DNA of 64,000 nucleotides, taken from positions 1 through 64,000 of the forward strand of contig CAWCEZ010000008.1 of the NCBI GenBank assembly GCA_963794745.1, in the 5' to 3' direction. A program made the position numbers and the translations under genes. The stretch is from Fen-671 sp963794745. GTDB taxonomy: Bacteria > Actinomycetota > Acidimicrobiia > Acidimicrobiales > Palsa-688. Of the stretch, positions 8,542 to 17,777 are shown piece by piece. The stretch's first letter is position 1, and each line of letters starts with the position of its first letter. The notes under the pieces were generated by a model, which did no database searches, was not told the origin of the DNA, and saw nothing but the letters and a program-made list of their open reading frames with translations.

Positions 8542-10427
8542 ATGGCGGACCTGGGAGCCGAGTACGGCAGGTGAGGGTTTCGACGTCAAGGAGCTCTTTT
8601 ACCCCAAGGTCGAGAGGAGCCTGCGGTACCTCCCACGGCTTCTGATCGGGTCGCTACGCCTGGTCTGGGGCGCGGCCCGGTCCCAACTCGTGCTCAACGT
8701 AGCTCTCCAGGCAGTAGGCAGCGCGGCCTTGGCTGTTCAGGTGCTCGTAGGCAAACAACTGCTGACCAGGCTCCTCGCCGACAACACCAGCAAGGATTTC
8801 TCATCTGCCGTGCCCTCGATCGTTTTGCTCGCAGCGGTAATGGCCGTGGCGTCGGTCGTGGCCGTCGTGAGGAACGAACTGCAAAGGCTCTTGTCGGAAA
8901 TGGTCTCTCGATCCGCCATGCAGCAGGTCGTCGATGCCTCGTGCCGGGCGGACCTGGCCCGTTTCGAGGACCCCACCTTCCACGACCGCCTCCAGAGGGC
9001 GATCGTGAACGCCAGTATCCGGCCTCTGCAAATGACAGTGGGGTTGCTGGCAGTCGGCAGCTCAGCCCTCGGGGGGTTGGCCGTTGGGGTTGTTCTGCTG
9101 ACCATCGAACCCCTCTTTTTCCTCCTCGGAGTGGTCGCTGCGGTCCCTCTGACGTTCTCAAGCCTGCGCGTCGGGCGCGCTCTCTACCGTTTTGCTGTCG
9201 AACAAACTCCGACGGACAGGGAGCGCACATATATCCAGAGCCTCCTAGTCGAAAAGGACCCTGCCAAGGAGATCCGGGCCTACGAGCTGGGCGGGTTCCT
9301 CCGGTCACGGTTCGCCACCCTCTACGACCGACGCATCCAGGCTCTGCGCCGCCTCGTCCGACTCCGGACCGTCCAAGGCGTGGCGGGCGGGCTACTAACC
9401 GCCGTCATTTCGGGCGGGGTGCTTGGCCTACTCGTTCTTTTCGTCTCCGATGGTCGCGTGTCGCTAGCCGGCGCTGGCGCCGCCGCCGCCGCGCTAATTC
9501 TCCTCGGCACTCAGTTGCAGGGCCTCGCCGGCGGTATTGGGCAGCTCTACGAAAGCGCTCTATTTATTCAGGACTTCAACAATTTTGTGCAGTTCGCCCC
9601 GGGCACGAGCCAATTCGCCGGGACCGCGGCACCGCCTCCCCACATTGGCGACATCCGCATACGCGACCTTACTTTCACCTACCCAAGCCGCCAAACACCC
9701 AGCCTTTCCGAGATAAATATTGAGATCAAGGCTGGTCAGGTTGTGGCATTGGTCGGGGAAAACGGCTCCGGCAAGACGACTCTCGCGAAGCTTTTGGCGG
9801 GGCTTTATTTGCCACAAGAGGGCTGCATAACCTGGGGGGACCGGGACCTCACGAGTATGGACATCAACCTGCTACGCGGGCGGGTCGCGGTGCTTTTCCA
9901 GGATTTTGTGCGCTATTTTCTCTCAGCGCGGGAAAATATATCGATGGGCCGTTGGGAAAGGTCCGGCGACGAAGTCGCCATGCGTGAGGCCGCAGCCCGC
10001 TCGGGCGCCCACTCGTTCGTAGATGAGCTTGCCTCATGGCTATGACACATATCTCGGCCCACAATTCTTTGGGGGGAGCGACCTTTCCGGGGGCCAATGG
10101 CAGCGCGTGGCCTTGGCCCGGGCATTCTTTCGTGACGCCGAGCTCGTGGTCCTAGACGAGCCGACCGCCGCCCTCGACCCCCGCGCCGAGGCAGCTCTTT
10201 TCTCTGCGGTGCGCGAACTGTTCGCGCGCCGGTCGGTAGTGCTCATCTCTCATCGTTTCGCGACAGTCAGGCTGGCCGACCACATTTATGTACTCAACAA
10301 AGGACGGATCGTCGAGCATGGCGACCATCACGACCTCATGGCGGCAAAAGGGCTCTACGCAGAGTTGTTCACGATTCAAGCCTCCGCATTTGGGCTACAA
10401 GAGCCGCCCGCCCAGCCGGCTGACTAG
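8542..10427 (+). CDS. ABC exporter (membrane plus ATPase domains) of the lasso locus, frameshifted
   Basis: Half-transporter expected to export the mature lasso peptide and give self-immunity. The transmembrane domain (about 8690-9600) has several hydrophobic spans; the ATPase has Walker A GENGSGKTTLAKLL, Q-loop LFQDFVRYF, signature DLSGGQWQRVALARA, Walker B LVVLDEPTAALD and the switch His in LISHRF. One extra base near 10030 splits Q-loop and signature into two frames. The upstream frame is open to about 8527 without a normal start; an ATG at 8542 joins it if one base near 8562 is extra, giving about 628 residues. It is divergent from the cupin-like gene and convergent with the B2 gene. Confidence 0.83.
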
Positions 10428-10457
10428 GAGCGCCAACCCCCCCTCTGGGCCAGTCCC

Positions 10458-10829
10458 TTAGCGCCCAGCCCGCACCGACGGTGGGAGCCGGTGCAACTCT
10501 AGGTAGTTCGCGGCCGACCAGCTTTCTGTGCCGTCCACCCAAGCGTGCGCGGGCTGCGACTTCAAGCCGTCGGGGGGGAGACCGATGACCACGTCTCGCA
10601 TGGTCCCCTCCGACGCAAGCCACGCTTGGAGCACGAGCGCCCGTTCAAGACAGGTGGGGCTCAGGCGGGCAAGGGCCCCGCCCACGCCCCGGCCGGCCCC
10701 TCGACCCAGACGAGGCGGGCGGGGGACACGGGCGTTCATCCCGTTTGTCCTCAACTCACGGCGGACAACACGAGCTGCCAATGCAGCCCAAAGAGCTCCG
10801 AGGAGGACGGCCGGACGCAACCTCCACAT
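10458..10829 (-). CDS. lasso peptide B2 protein, transglutaminase-like leader protease
   Basis: Cysteine protease that removes the leader peptide together with B1. The 123-residue protein shows the B2 hallmarks: CLERALVLQAWLASEG with the nucleophile Cys60, VVIGLPPDGL, and HAWVDG with His95 and Asp99, then a short tail YLELHRLPP. N-terminal residues 5-20 are hydrophobic. The length fits stand-alone B2 proteins. It is tail-to-tail with the exporter (30 bases between stops). On its own strand it starts only 13 bases after the secreted beta-propeller gene, so it may be read from that gene's promoter rather than from the main lasso unit. Confidence 0.85.
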   Translation of the reverse strand: MWRLRPAVLLGALWAALAARVVRRELRTNGMNARVPRPPRLGRGAGRGVGGALARLSPTCLERALVLQAWLASEGTMRDVVIGLPPDGLKSQPAHAWVDGTESWSAANYLELHRLPPSVRAGR

Positions 10830-10842
10830 GCTGGCTAGTACT

Positions 10843-12540
10843 CTACCGTCCGCTGTTCACACTCGCCGACGCCGACTCGAAGTCCGTGTTCGATGGTCGG
10901 TACGTCATCTTGTAGTTGGTCGGGTCGAGGGCACTCGCGCACCAGGCGGCGCCGTTGTGCAGTGTTGCCCTGCAGATCACCCGCTTCCCGGTGCTGAACA
11001 CGACCGAACCGGTCGGCTGACCCCCTCCCGGCGAACGGACAGTGACATGGGCGGCGTATCGGAGACGATCGCCGGTCGTGCGACTGCGGCTCGCCGTGAC
11101 CTTCACCAGGGCGGGACGTACCCTTATTAGAGTCGCGGCATTGGAAGGCCTGTAGATCGTCGTGCCGGTATAGCGGGCGACGACAACTAGCAGGCCCGTT
11201 TTGAGCGAGACCGTGGACGTGCACTGTGCACCGCCAGAGACGAGGGCGGCGGTACACAGGCTCACGCCGCCGACCTCAAAAGTCACGGTGCCCCCCGAAG
11301 GCTTGCTGCTTGGCGTGGACGCCTCCGCGCTGTAGGTCAGACGTTCTCCGAACCGATGGCCGCTGCCGAGCACCGAGTCGACCAGGGATGTTGGGATCGG
11401 TGATGCGGCGCTGGGCACAGCGGCCGAACCAGTAACGACCTTCCCCACCGCACCGTCTCCAGGGTCAGTGAACCACAGGTTGCCGTCTGGGCCTGGCACG
11501 ATCACATACGGCGATGCCTTTGGGCTAACGCTCGCAACGAACTCCGTTATCTGTCCTAAAGGGGTGACCTCTCCGATGGAGTGGGCCCCGGAGTCGGTGA
11601 ACCAGAGGTTGCCATCTGCCCCGAACGCCATGGACGCGGGGGCCGAGCCGGCGGGCAAACCTGTGAACTCAGTGATCATGCCCGACTGCGTGAGTTTGCC
11701 GACTGCGGGGACACTGCCCCGGTCCGTGAACCACAGGTTGCCGTCCGGGCCGGAGATAATGGCATAAGGCGCCGCACCGGGGGCGAGGCCCGTTGAGAAA
11801 CTAGTGATCGTCCCGGACGGTGTGATCTCACCGAACCCTCCCGGTGAGTCTTCGGTGAACCAGAGGTTGCCATTGGGCCCGAGGACGATCTGGCCGGGAA
11901 CCCCGACAAGACCGTTGGTGTACTCGGTGATCTGGCCCGACTGAGTGATCACCCCGATAGCCGGGGTGGTCCCTTGGTCGGTGAACCAGACCTCGCCGTC
12001 GGAGCCGACCGCGAGCTGGCTGGGGCTCGAGCCGGCATTGAGTCCTGCCGTATAGCTCGTCAGCACGCCTGCGGCAGTGACTGAACCAAGACCGTGATCG
12101 GTAGGGTCCGTAAACCACATGCTCGAGTCCGGCCCAGAGACAAGATGGGTCGGGCCGGAGCCGGCACCAGTGGAGTACAAGGTGATCTGACCGGCGGGTG
12201 TGATCGCGGCGATCCCGGGGTCGCTGCCTTCGCTAGTGAACCAAAGACCGGTGCCCTGCCCGGCAGCAACTGCGAACGGGAAAAAACCCTGGCCCCCGCC
12301 GAACTCTGCCAATGCGCCGCCCGTCGTGGCTCTGCCGATGGCAGGCATCGTTCCCTGGTCGGTAAACCACAGGTTGCCATCGGGGCCCACCGCTAGGTCT
12401 TCAGGCATGGCTCCAGCTGTTGAGATTGGGTACTCCGAAACAACTGGGGTCGCCGAGGCGGCTACCGCTGGGACAAGCACCGAGCCCGAAAGTGGGACCA
12501 CAACGACGAGGCATCGCAACAACGTGTCTGGCCTTCTCAC
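10843..12540 (-). CDS. secreted beta-propeller protein (virginiamycin-B-lyase-like repeats) with Ig-like C-terminus
   Basis: Exported protein of 565 residues. A signal peptide (LLRCLVVVVPLSGSVLVPAVAA) is followed by about eight repeats of the form GPDGNLWFTDxGxxxIGxxT, the blade pattern of streptogramin-lyase-like beta-propellers, up to about residue 370. Two Ig-like domains (Cys-containing, with GGTVTFEVGG and PTGSVVFSTG) end the protein. The start is the GTG at 12540, eight bases after AGGAAGG; an upstream in-frame ATG lacks such a site. Antibiotic lyase activity should not be assumed: this propeller is widespread in secreted proteins of unknown role. It directly precedes the lasso B2 gene on the same strand. 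Confidence 0.78.
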   Translation of the reverse strand: MRRPDTLLRCLVVVVPLSGSVLVPAVAASATPVVSEYPISTAGAMPEDLAVGPDGNLWFTDQGTMPAIGRATTGGALAEFGGGQGFFPFAVAAGQGTGLWFTSEGSDPGIAAITPAGQITLYSTGAGSGPTHLVSGPDSSMWFTDPTDHGLGSVTAAGVLTSYTAGLNAGSSPSQLAVGSDGEVWFTDQGTTPAIGVITQSGQITEYTNGLVGVPGQIVLGPNGNLWFTEDSPGGFGEITPSGTITSFSTGLAPGAAPYAIISGPDGNLWFTDRGSVPAVGKLTQSGMITEFTGLPAGSAPASMAFGADGNLWFTDSGAHSIGEVTPLGQITEFVASVSPKASPYVIVPGPDGNLWFTDPGDGAVGKVVTGSAAVPSAASPIPTSLVDSVLGSGHRFGERLTYSAEASTPSSKPSGGTVTFEVGGVSLCTAALVSGGAQCTSTVSLKTGLLVVVARYTGTTIYRPSNAATLIRVRPALVKVTASRSRTTGDRLRYAAHVTVRSPGGGQPTGSVVFSTGKRVICRATLHNGAAWCASALDPTNYKMTYRPSNTDFESASASVNSGR

Positions 12541-12726
12541 GGAATGGGCCTTCCTATCGGAGGGGTATAAATGGCCCTCTTGCTGCCACAACGGCGAAAG
12601 ATGGGCCCGGTGGCGAGCATAGGTCAATGCAACTTCGGCACCAGGGCCGCCCCTGTTGTTTACCCGGTCTCAACCCGAACGTCACGGAAAGTTAACCCGC
12701 TCCGAAATCGGCGCACCAGTGGCGAG

Positions 12727-13020
12727 CTACGCGTTGTGCTCGGCTCGGCCGCCGAAACCCGGACGGTCAAGCGCCCGGCGCAGGTACTCGGCCAGTTGAA
12801 GGTACTCGTTGGTACGGATGTCCGCAGCCCGGAAGACGACCCCGATCCTGCGCCCTGGCTCGGGCGCTCGGAACCTTGGCGACCGCCAGCTTGCCCTTGC
12901 GAGTCTCGACAAGCTCCGTCACGGGGAGCAACGTGGCACCGAGGCCGGCCGCGATAAGCTCGATGGTTGTCGTCAGGACGCTGCCCGGGCGGGGTGGTCG
13001 GTGGCCGCGCCCACGCAGGC
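12727..13020 (-). pseudogene. OxyR-like LysR regulator, C-terminal remnant
   Basis: Only the end of the effector-binding domain survives. One frame reads LTTTIELIAAGLGATLLPVTEL, another the C-terminal APEPGRRIGVVFRAADIRT and LQLAEYLRRAL; a third gives ACVGAATDHPARAAS just upstream. This order and wording match OxyR-type LysR proteins. The DNA-binding domain is gone: beyond about 13020 the sequence becomes a recombinase fragment on the other strand. OxyR genes usually sit beside ahpCD, which here lies about 8 kb away, so the remnant may record a rearrangement. Confidence 0.6.
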
Positions 13021-13021
13021 C

Positions 13022-13120
13022 GGCTTGGTGCCCCTGCGGCCTCACGACCTCAGGCACACCGCCCTGCTTCGCCGGATCGCCGCTCACGCCTCGGCGTAGG
13101 AGGTAGCCACCAAGGCGGCA
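13022..13120 (+). pseudogene. tyrosine recombinase/integrase, C-terminal remnant
   Basis: The plus strand reads GLVPLRPHDLRHTALLRRIA followed, after a one-base break at an in-frame TAG, by EVATKAAQ. HxLRHT with the following 'A-(K)EVA-T-AG' stretch is the catalytic-core signature of tyrosine recombinases. No N-terminal domain and no catalytic Tyr segment can be found, so this is a fragment left by a lost mobile element. It abuts the regulator remnant. Confidence 0.55.
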
Positions 13121-13172
13121 CAGATGAGGAACAATGAGCGTCCTCGCCTGATTTCGCCCTCAACTTCCCGCG

Positions 13173-14204
13173 CTAAGTACGCCCTGGCCACCATCGGAAA
13201 TTGACGGCCTGAGAACCCACTTTGCCCCGGGCGAAATCTACGTAACCCTTAATTACAGACCCGAGATGCCCAATCCCTACACGTGGCTCTCGTCGAGATC
13301 CATCGACCACATAATCTAGAGAGGTGCGCAAGCAGTAGGGCAAAGCCGCCAGAACATGTCCAGAATACTGGCACACGAATAGCAAGCGGTTCCGGGTCAT
13401 ATAATACCGGTACGATTCGGACCTGCCGCCGGCACCGTGCCCAACGTCGTGAAACGCGTTAGCGGAAGCCACGACCCCGATGGCAAAACCGCACCTCGCA
13501 AAACGGACGCACCAATCAACCTCCTCATAGTACAGGAAATATCTTTCGTCCAATAATCCGACAAGGTCGATAGCCCCAAGGCGCACCAGCATCGCACAAC
13601 CATTCGCTCTCTGAGTGCTAATCACATCGGATGTGCCGTTCGCCGTCTTCGCGATTGTCTCGACATGAGTGGCGGTACCCCGCCGGAAATCGATGTCTCC
13701 TCCCGCGAACCACACTGAGGTGCGGTCCGCCCGGAAAATTATTGGAGACACGACCGCAAGATCCCGGCGCGATTCAATCGCCGCGACGAGCGCCGAGACG
13801 CAACCATCACCAAAAGTGCAGTCGGGATTGGCAATAAATACGTAATCGAAGTCGTGAGCTTTTGCGAAACGTAAACCAATATTGTTTCCTCCCGCGTACC
13901 CAAGATTCCCCCCACTTTCGATGATCATAACGTCCGGGAACTCGTCCCTTACCTTGGCGATTGTGTCATCGCTGGAGGCGTTATCAACAACCAGGAGAGT
14001 GGTTGTAGGCGACGTAGATCGCAACGAGGCCAAGCAAGCACAAATGTAGCGATCCGAGTTCCACGTTACGATTATCGCAATCGTCTTCGGTGGATTACTC
14101 ACACTTGAGCAGCTGGCGCCGGCGCTCTGAGGTTGCGTATCGAGTGGACCCGTACCACACTGGTCACGAGTAATTGTCTTACTCCGCTCGTCGCCCTGGG
14201 TCAT
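13173..14204 (-). CDS. GT2 glycosyltransferase (rhamnosyltransferase-like)
   Basis: Intact 343-residue family 2 glycosyltransferase, likely adding a sugar during polysaccharide assembly at the cytoplasmic face of the membrane. The core begins at about residue 39: IAIIVTWNSDRYICACL, then LLVVDNASSDDT, GNLGYAGGNNIGL and the metal/donor site FIANPDCTFGDG, with the acceptor-side YEEVDWCVRFARCGF. This is the pattern of rhamnosyl- and galactofuranosyl-transferase-like enzymes. The first 38 residues are polar and unmatched, so translation may begin internally. Its codons are AT-richer than those of its neighbours, and it is flanked by mobile-element debris, which suggests acquisition by transfer. 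Confidence 0.85.
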   Translation of the reverse strand: MTQGDERSKTITRDQCGTGPLDTQPQSAGASCSSVSNPPKTIAIIVTWNSDRYICACLASLRSTSPTTTLLVVDNASSDDTIAKVRDEFPDVMIIESGGNLGYAGGNNIGLRFAKAHDFDYVFIANPDCTFGDGCVSALVAAIESRRDLAVVSPIIFRADRTSVWFAGGDIDFRRGTATHVETIAKTANGTSDVISTQRANGCAMLVRLGAIDLVGLLDERYFLYYEEVDWCVRFARCGFAIGVVASANAFHDVGHGAGGRSESYRYYMTRNRLLFVCQYSGHVLAALPYCLRTSLDYVVDGSRREPRVGIGHLGSVIKGYVDFARGKVGSQAVNFRWWPGRT

Positions 14205-16114
14205 TTTTGGTGAGTTCTGTCCTGACGGGATGCCCGTGGAAACCCCGTCGCCAATGATAGCTCCGAATCCGAGGAACCACGGTGCCGGCTGCTTGTAGGC
14301 CGCGTAGGGCGCGCCTTACGGGGCCGGGGCGGGGGCTCATCACTTACTCTCGTGTCCGCCGTCACCTGTCGCGTGCAGGACATATCTTACAGCACAAGGA
14401 AAGGGGTTAAATCCAGAGAGTAGACGGTCCTGAGAACGGCAGCGGCCGAGCGATTGGAGACGCCGGCATGAGCGCACGACGACGACGGTCGCCCCCCGAC
14501 GGGGACGATGACCGGTGCGCCGTATACCCGTTTGACTGTGAGGCTCGAGCGTTTGGTACCGCCGCACCCAGGTCCCTCATGCCCACGTGGCGGACCACTG
14601 GGGCGCTGACCTCATCATGCTGGTCGGATGGCGGTCGGAGCGGTGGGCGATCGCTGACGGCTCGGGAGCCCCGTCAACCCTCTCATCGCGGTGTCGCAGG
14701 ATTGCTCATTGCCAATTCCAGTGCCTTGGCGCTGGTCGCTCCCAAACGGCGCGATCGCCCAACGCCGCTACCTGATCGAGGAGCGTACACTCGGTGCAAA
14801 CTACGCTCGCCGGTGCCAGGAGGGCGCCGCCAATCCGGGACCAGTACAGGCAGGCCGTACGAGAGTATTGGAGCTGTTTCGAGGAGAACCCCGGGCAGCG
14901 GAGGGGATCGTCGCTGCTCCTGACTAGTCCCAGCTGGTAGTCCGCAAGAACATCGAGATGTGGGGCGTGCCCCCGGGTAGCGAAGGGCGGCGTCTTCGGG
15001 CGGCGGTGCGCTACCCGATACACGGATCGGGTAGCGGCGAGTAAACCTCTCGAGCTGGGGCACATTGATCCAGTGTCCCTGAAGGGAGGCTAGGAAGACG
15101 CCCGAGGCTCGGCAGAGAGGCGGGGTCACACCGTACGAACAATCGAGCCACCGCACATAGGTCTATTGATCTTCGCGCACGTATGCCTCGTAGGTATGCC
15201 AGTGGAACGAAGCCCGATACCTAAGGCACCGTTCCTCAAGAGCCCCTAATCTGGCCTAACTTCCAGGGGACAATTGGTTGGGCAAAACGGAGCTCGCCTC
15301 CAAATGGTGATGGAAGGTCGAGCAATTGCTTGGCCGCCACGCGGCGTAGGACAACAGCCTGATCCGACCTCTCTCACATATCAGCACGTCACACCTATTG
15401 TTGCCGAGCATGCGAGCCACGTATTTCCGCTGCCGCTCATCGTCCACAGAAGTGAGATCCCGTTGAGGTCGCGCCTACCTGCGAGTTCCAGCACCCCAAC
15501 AACGCTCACGCGCCGGTCTAATGCGGCGTGACGGGCGTAGAAGCCCAGCGTGGCGAGGTTGACTACTGGCCTCCACAATGCCATCCCGCTTGCTACCCAC
15601 GTAGCCAATGAGACCGGCTCAATGCACCGGACGTCGAAGCCCAGGCCCTGACGGGTTCACCCAGCACGCGAGTTCGACCGAGTTCGCGGACTCATCGCTC
15701 CGCACAATGAAAACAGCCCTACGGCGTCCGCTCTTGTCCGACCCATCCGAGGCTTTCGTGCTTCGCAGCAAAGACGCGTGCCGCGCCACGGGCTGCTGGG
15801 AGCAGTGCGGGGTTTACAACGGCAACCTGGTCCCGTAGCGCGACAATACGGACTTGCTCATCTTGGTCGGAACCTCACCAGGAAACTGTTGGCCACGGAA
15901 CAGGTCTTAGGTGTCGGATGCCCAAGAGGGCCTTTTTCCTGATCGGCTTTCTAAGAAACCCTATTCCCCAAGTGGCACTGAGAGCAATGGGGAGGTATCG
16001 AGATACGCACCCGGACCGTGGCTGGAGCCATCGCACCGGCCACACGCGGGGCGCCACGGCAGGACTGATGCGCCAGGGATCGGAAGACAGCTTCAGTCCT
16101 AAGGGCATGGAGCC
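14205..16114. other. decayed region without an intact gene
   Basis: About 1.9 kb in which no reading frame longer than about 160 codons shows a convincing protein. The only recognisable content is a broken sulfotransferase-like sequence (separate entry) and, at its end, an IS3 transposase remnant. Segments 14205-14700 and 15500-16110 show nothing I can assign. Confidence 0.5.
14706..15480 (-). pseudogene. probable decayed sulfotransferase-like gene
   Basis: Near 15400-15470 the minus strand reads ISLLWTMSGSGNTWLA and, in the next frame, RMLGNNRCDVLICE. Joined, these make the PAPS-binding P-loop of sulfotransferases (SGSGNTWLRxLL-like). About 500-650 bases further on, frames read VLADYQLGLVRSSDD, YWSRIGGALLAPASVV and TLLDQVAALG, at the place where family C-termini have a Trp-rich stretch and an 'RYEDLL' stretch. 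No continuous frame remains. The P-loop is the strongest evidence; the rest is suggestive. Confidence 0.4.
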
Positions 16115-16345
16115 GTGTCAGAACAGAAGCGACCAGGGCGCCACCCGGCCGAGACACGTCGAGCGCGCGGTACGGATGGTCTTCGAGCATCAAGGCGAAT
16201 ACCTCTCCCGGTGGAACGCGATCGAGTCGATCTCGGCCAAGATTCCTATTAAACCGGATACACCGCGCCAGGAGGTCCGTCGGGCAGAGACCGATGCTGG
16301 TCAGCTCGCGGGCCTGCTCGAAAGAAAGAACCGCGGGCTGAGTTG
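16115..16345 (+). mobile_element. IS3-family transposase OrfA remnant
   Basis: Frames read EQKRPGRHPAETR and, after a shift, ERAVRMVFEHQGEYLSRWNA, IESISAKI, RQEVRRAETDAGQ and LLERKNRGL. These follow the order of IS3 OrfA proteins (helix-turn-helix, then 'TLRKWVRQAEVDAG' and a Leu-zipper 'ELERENREL'). The sequence stops at about 16345, close to the GT4 gene end; no OrfB was found. No terminal inverted repeats could be defined. Confidence 0.6.
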
Positions 16346-16363
16346 TTCACCGGGAGGCCGGCA

Positions 16364-17461
16364 TCAATCAAGCGTTTCCCGTCGCTCGAGAAGCGCGTTG
16401 AGGGTGGCTTCCATAAGTTCGGCGTTGAGTTCCCAGGTCATTTCAGAAGCTCTTACGGCTCCCTTTGCTGCAATGGCTAGGCGAAGGTTTTCATCTTTTA
16501 GAAGACACGTAATTGCGGACGCAAGGGCGTTCGAATCCTTGGGCGGTACCAACAGAGCGTTTTGACCGGGCTCAACAAAATCGCTCGGGCCGCCGCTGTC
16601 GGTAGTGACCAATGCAGCGCCGCACGCCATCGCCTCCGCCGCTGGGAGACCCCAACCTTCATAATGGCTCGGGAGCACAAAGATGGCACAGTCGTTGTAA
16701 AAAGCGGCTAGCTGAACGTCGGTGAGGTACCCAACACACTCAATCCACTTCGGTAGTTTCGCAGTACCGACTTCACGAAAGCATCGCACAGGGACGGTCG
16801 GCCATTGGTCGTGGACGAGCTCTAAGGCCGCTATCAGGTCATCGATTCCCTTGTAGGGCTCCGGCCGGAACGAAAAGCCGATACTGAGCCCGCGGTCGCT
16901 CGGCGAGCGAGTGCACTTGAACCGGTCCGCAGAGATCGCCGGGTTAATAGTAGCCAGGACCGGGGCGCCAAAGACCTCTAGCATTTGCCTGACCGAGAAC
17001 GAAGTCGCTATATGACCTATATCATGTCTGCCTAAAGCTGCCTCGATCTCCGAGCGAGTCCGAGCGTCTCCGCTAGCCCAATGCTCGTAGTCGTAGACAA
17101 CTTGTGCTAACGGCCCGGTGCGGCTCGTCGCGGACCTCAAAAAGAGCGATGTCTGGTAGGCAGTCAAGACTGTGACATCTGCGCGAGGGAGGAGGTGGGG
17201 CGTCAACCAGGGAACAAGCCGTACGCGAACGGCCGGGCTGAACCGGTACCAGGATACGACTCTGCTGGACATGCCCCGAGAGCGCCATGCGCCGAGGGCG
17301 AATGAGCGCAGAGGGGACATTCCGTCGCGGCTTATGCCCGAAACGTGCACTATGGTGACTGAATGACCTCGCTGAGCCAAGTGGTCCGCTAGTTGGTACT
17401 CGACCAAGTAGCCGCCGACCGGCTCAAGGCTGCTCCTTGGCAGGACGATTGTGATCTTCAT
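16364..17461 (-). CDS. GT4-type glycosyltransferase
   Basis: Retaining GT-B glycosyltransferase of 365 residues acting on a polysaccharide or lipid-linked acceptor. The N-terminal Rossmann half begins MKITIVLPRSSLEPVGG and the C-terminal half holds IFVLPSHYEGWGLPAAEAMA, the donor-binding E-x7-E region, followed by GAALVTTDSGGPSDFV. The start chosen is the ATG at 17461, where the conserved N-terminal strand begins; open sequence upstream to 17572 is Arg-rich and unconserved. It is divergent from the Wzx-like gene, with shared promoter space at about 17470-17700. Confidence 0.85.
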   Translation of the reverse strand: MKITIVLPRSSLEPVGGYLVEYQLADHLAQRGHSVTIVHVSGISRDGMSPLRSFALGAWRSRGMSSRVVSWYRFSPAVRVRLVPWLTPHLLPRADVTVLTAYQTSLFLRSATSRTGPLAQVVYDYEHWASGDARTRSEIEAALGRHDIGHIATSFSVRQMLEVFGAPVLATINPAISADRFKCTRSPSDRGLSIGFSFRPEPYKGIDDLIAALELVHDQWPTVPVRCFREVGTAKLPKWIECVGYLTDVQLAAFYNDCAIFVLPSHYEGWGLPAAEAMACGAALVTTDSGGPSDFVEPGQNALLVPPKDSNALASAITCLLKDENLRLAIAAKGAVRASEMTWELNAELMEATLNALLERRETLD

Positions 17462-17777
17462 CGGCGCCGACCTCGTCCTGGGCTCCCCGTCGCTAAGCCC
17501 CCCCGCGCCCCCCGACCTGGCGGCGAGGCTCGACTGACGGACTCTTCGTCGAGTACGTTCACTGCCGCACAACCTTATCGCCGATGAGGCGATTCCGTTT
17601 AGGCTTACGGTAACGCAGGGAAGTTACCGCCACTCACTGACCAGGGAGAGGGTTCTGAGCCATTTCGCGGGCGGCACCGGACGTCGCAGGCCCGATGCTG
17701 GACGAGCACAGCAACCGGGCGGCCGGTCGGTACTGGGGACGATCGTCGGAGGCGCTTCCTGGGGGATCGCTTCCCAG

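Noticed and set aside
10843..12540. Calling the beta-propeller a streptogramin-resistance lyase
   Set aside because: It shares only the blade pattern; it is secreted, has extra Ig-like domains and shows no resistance context.
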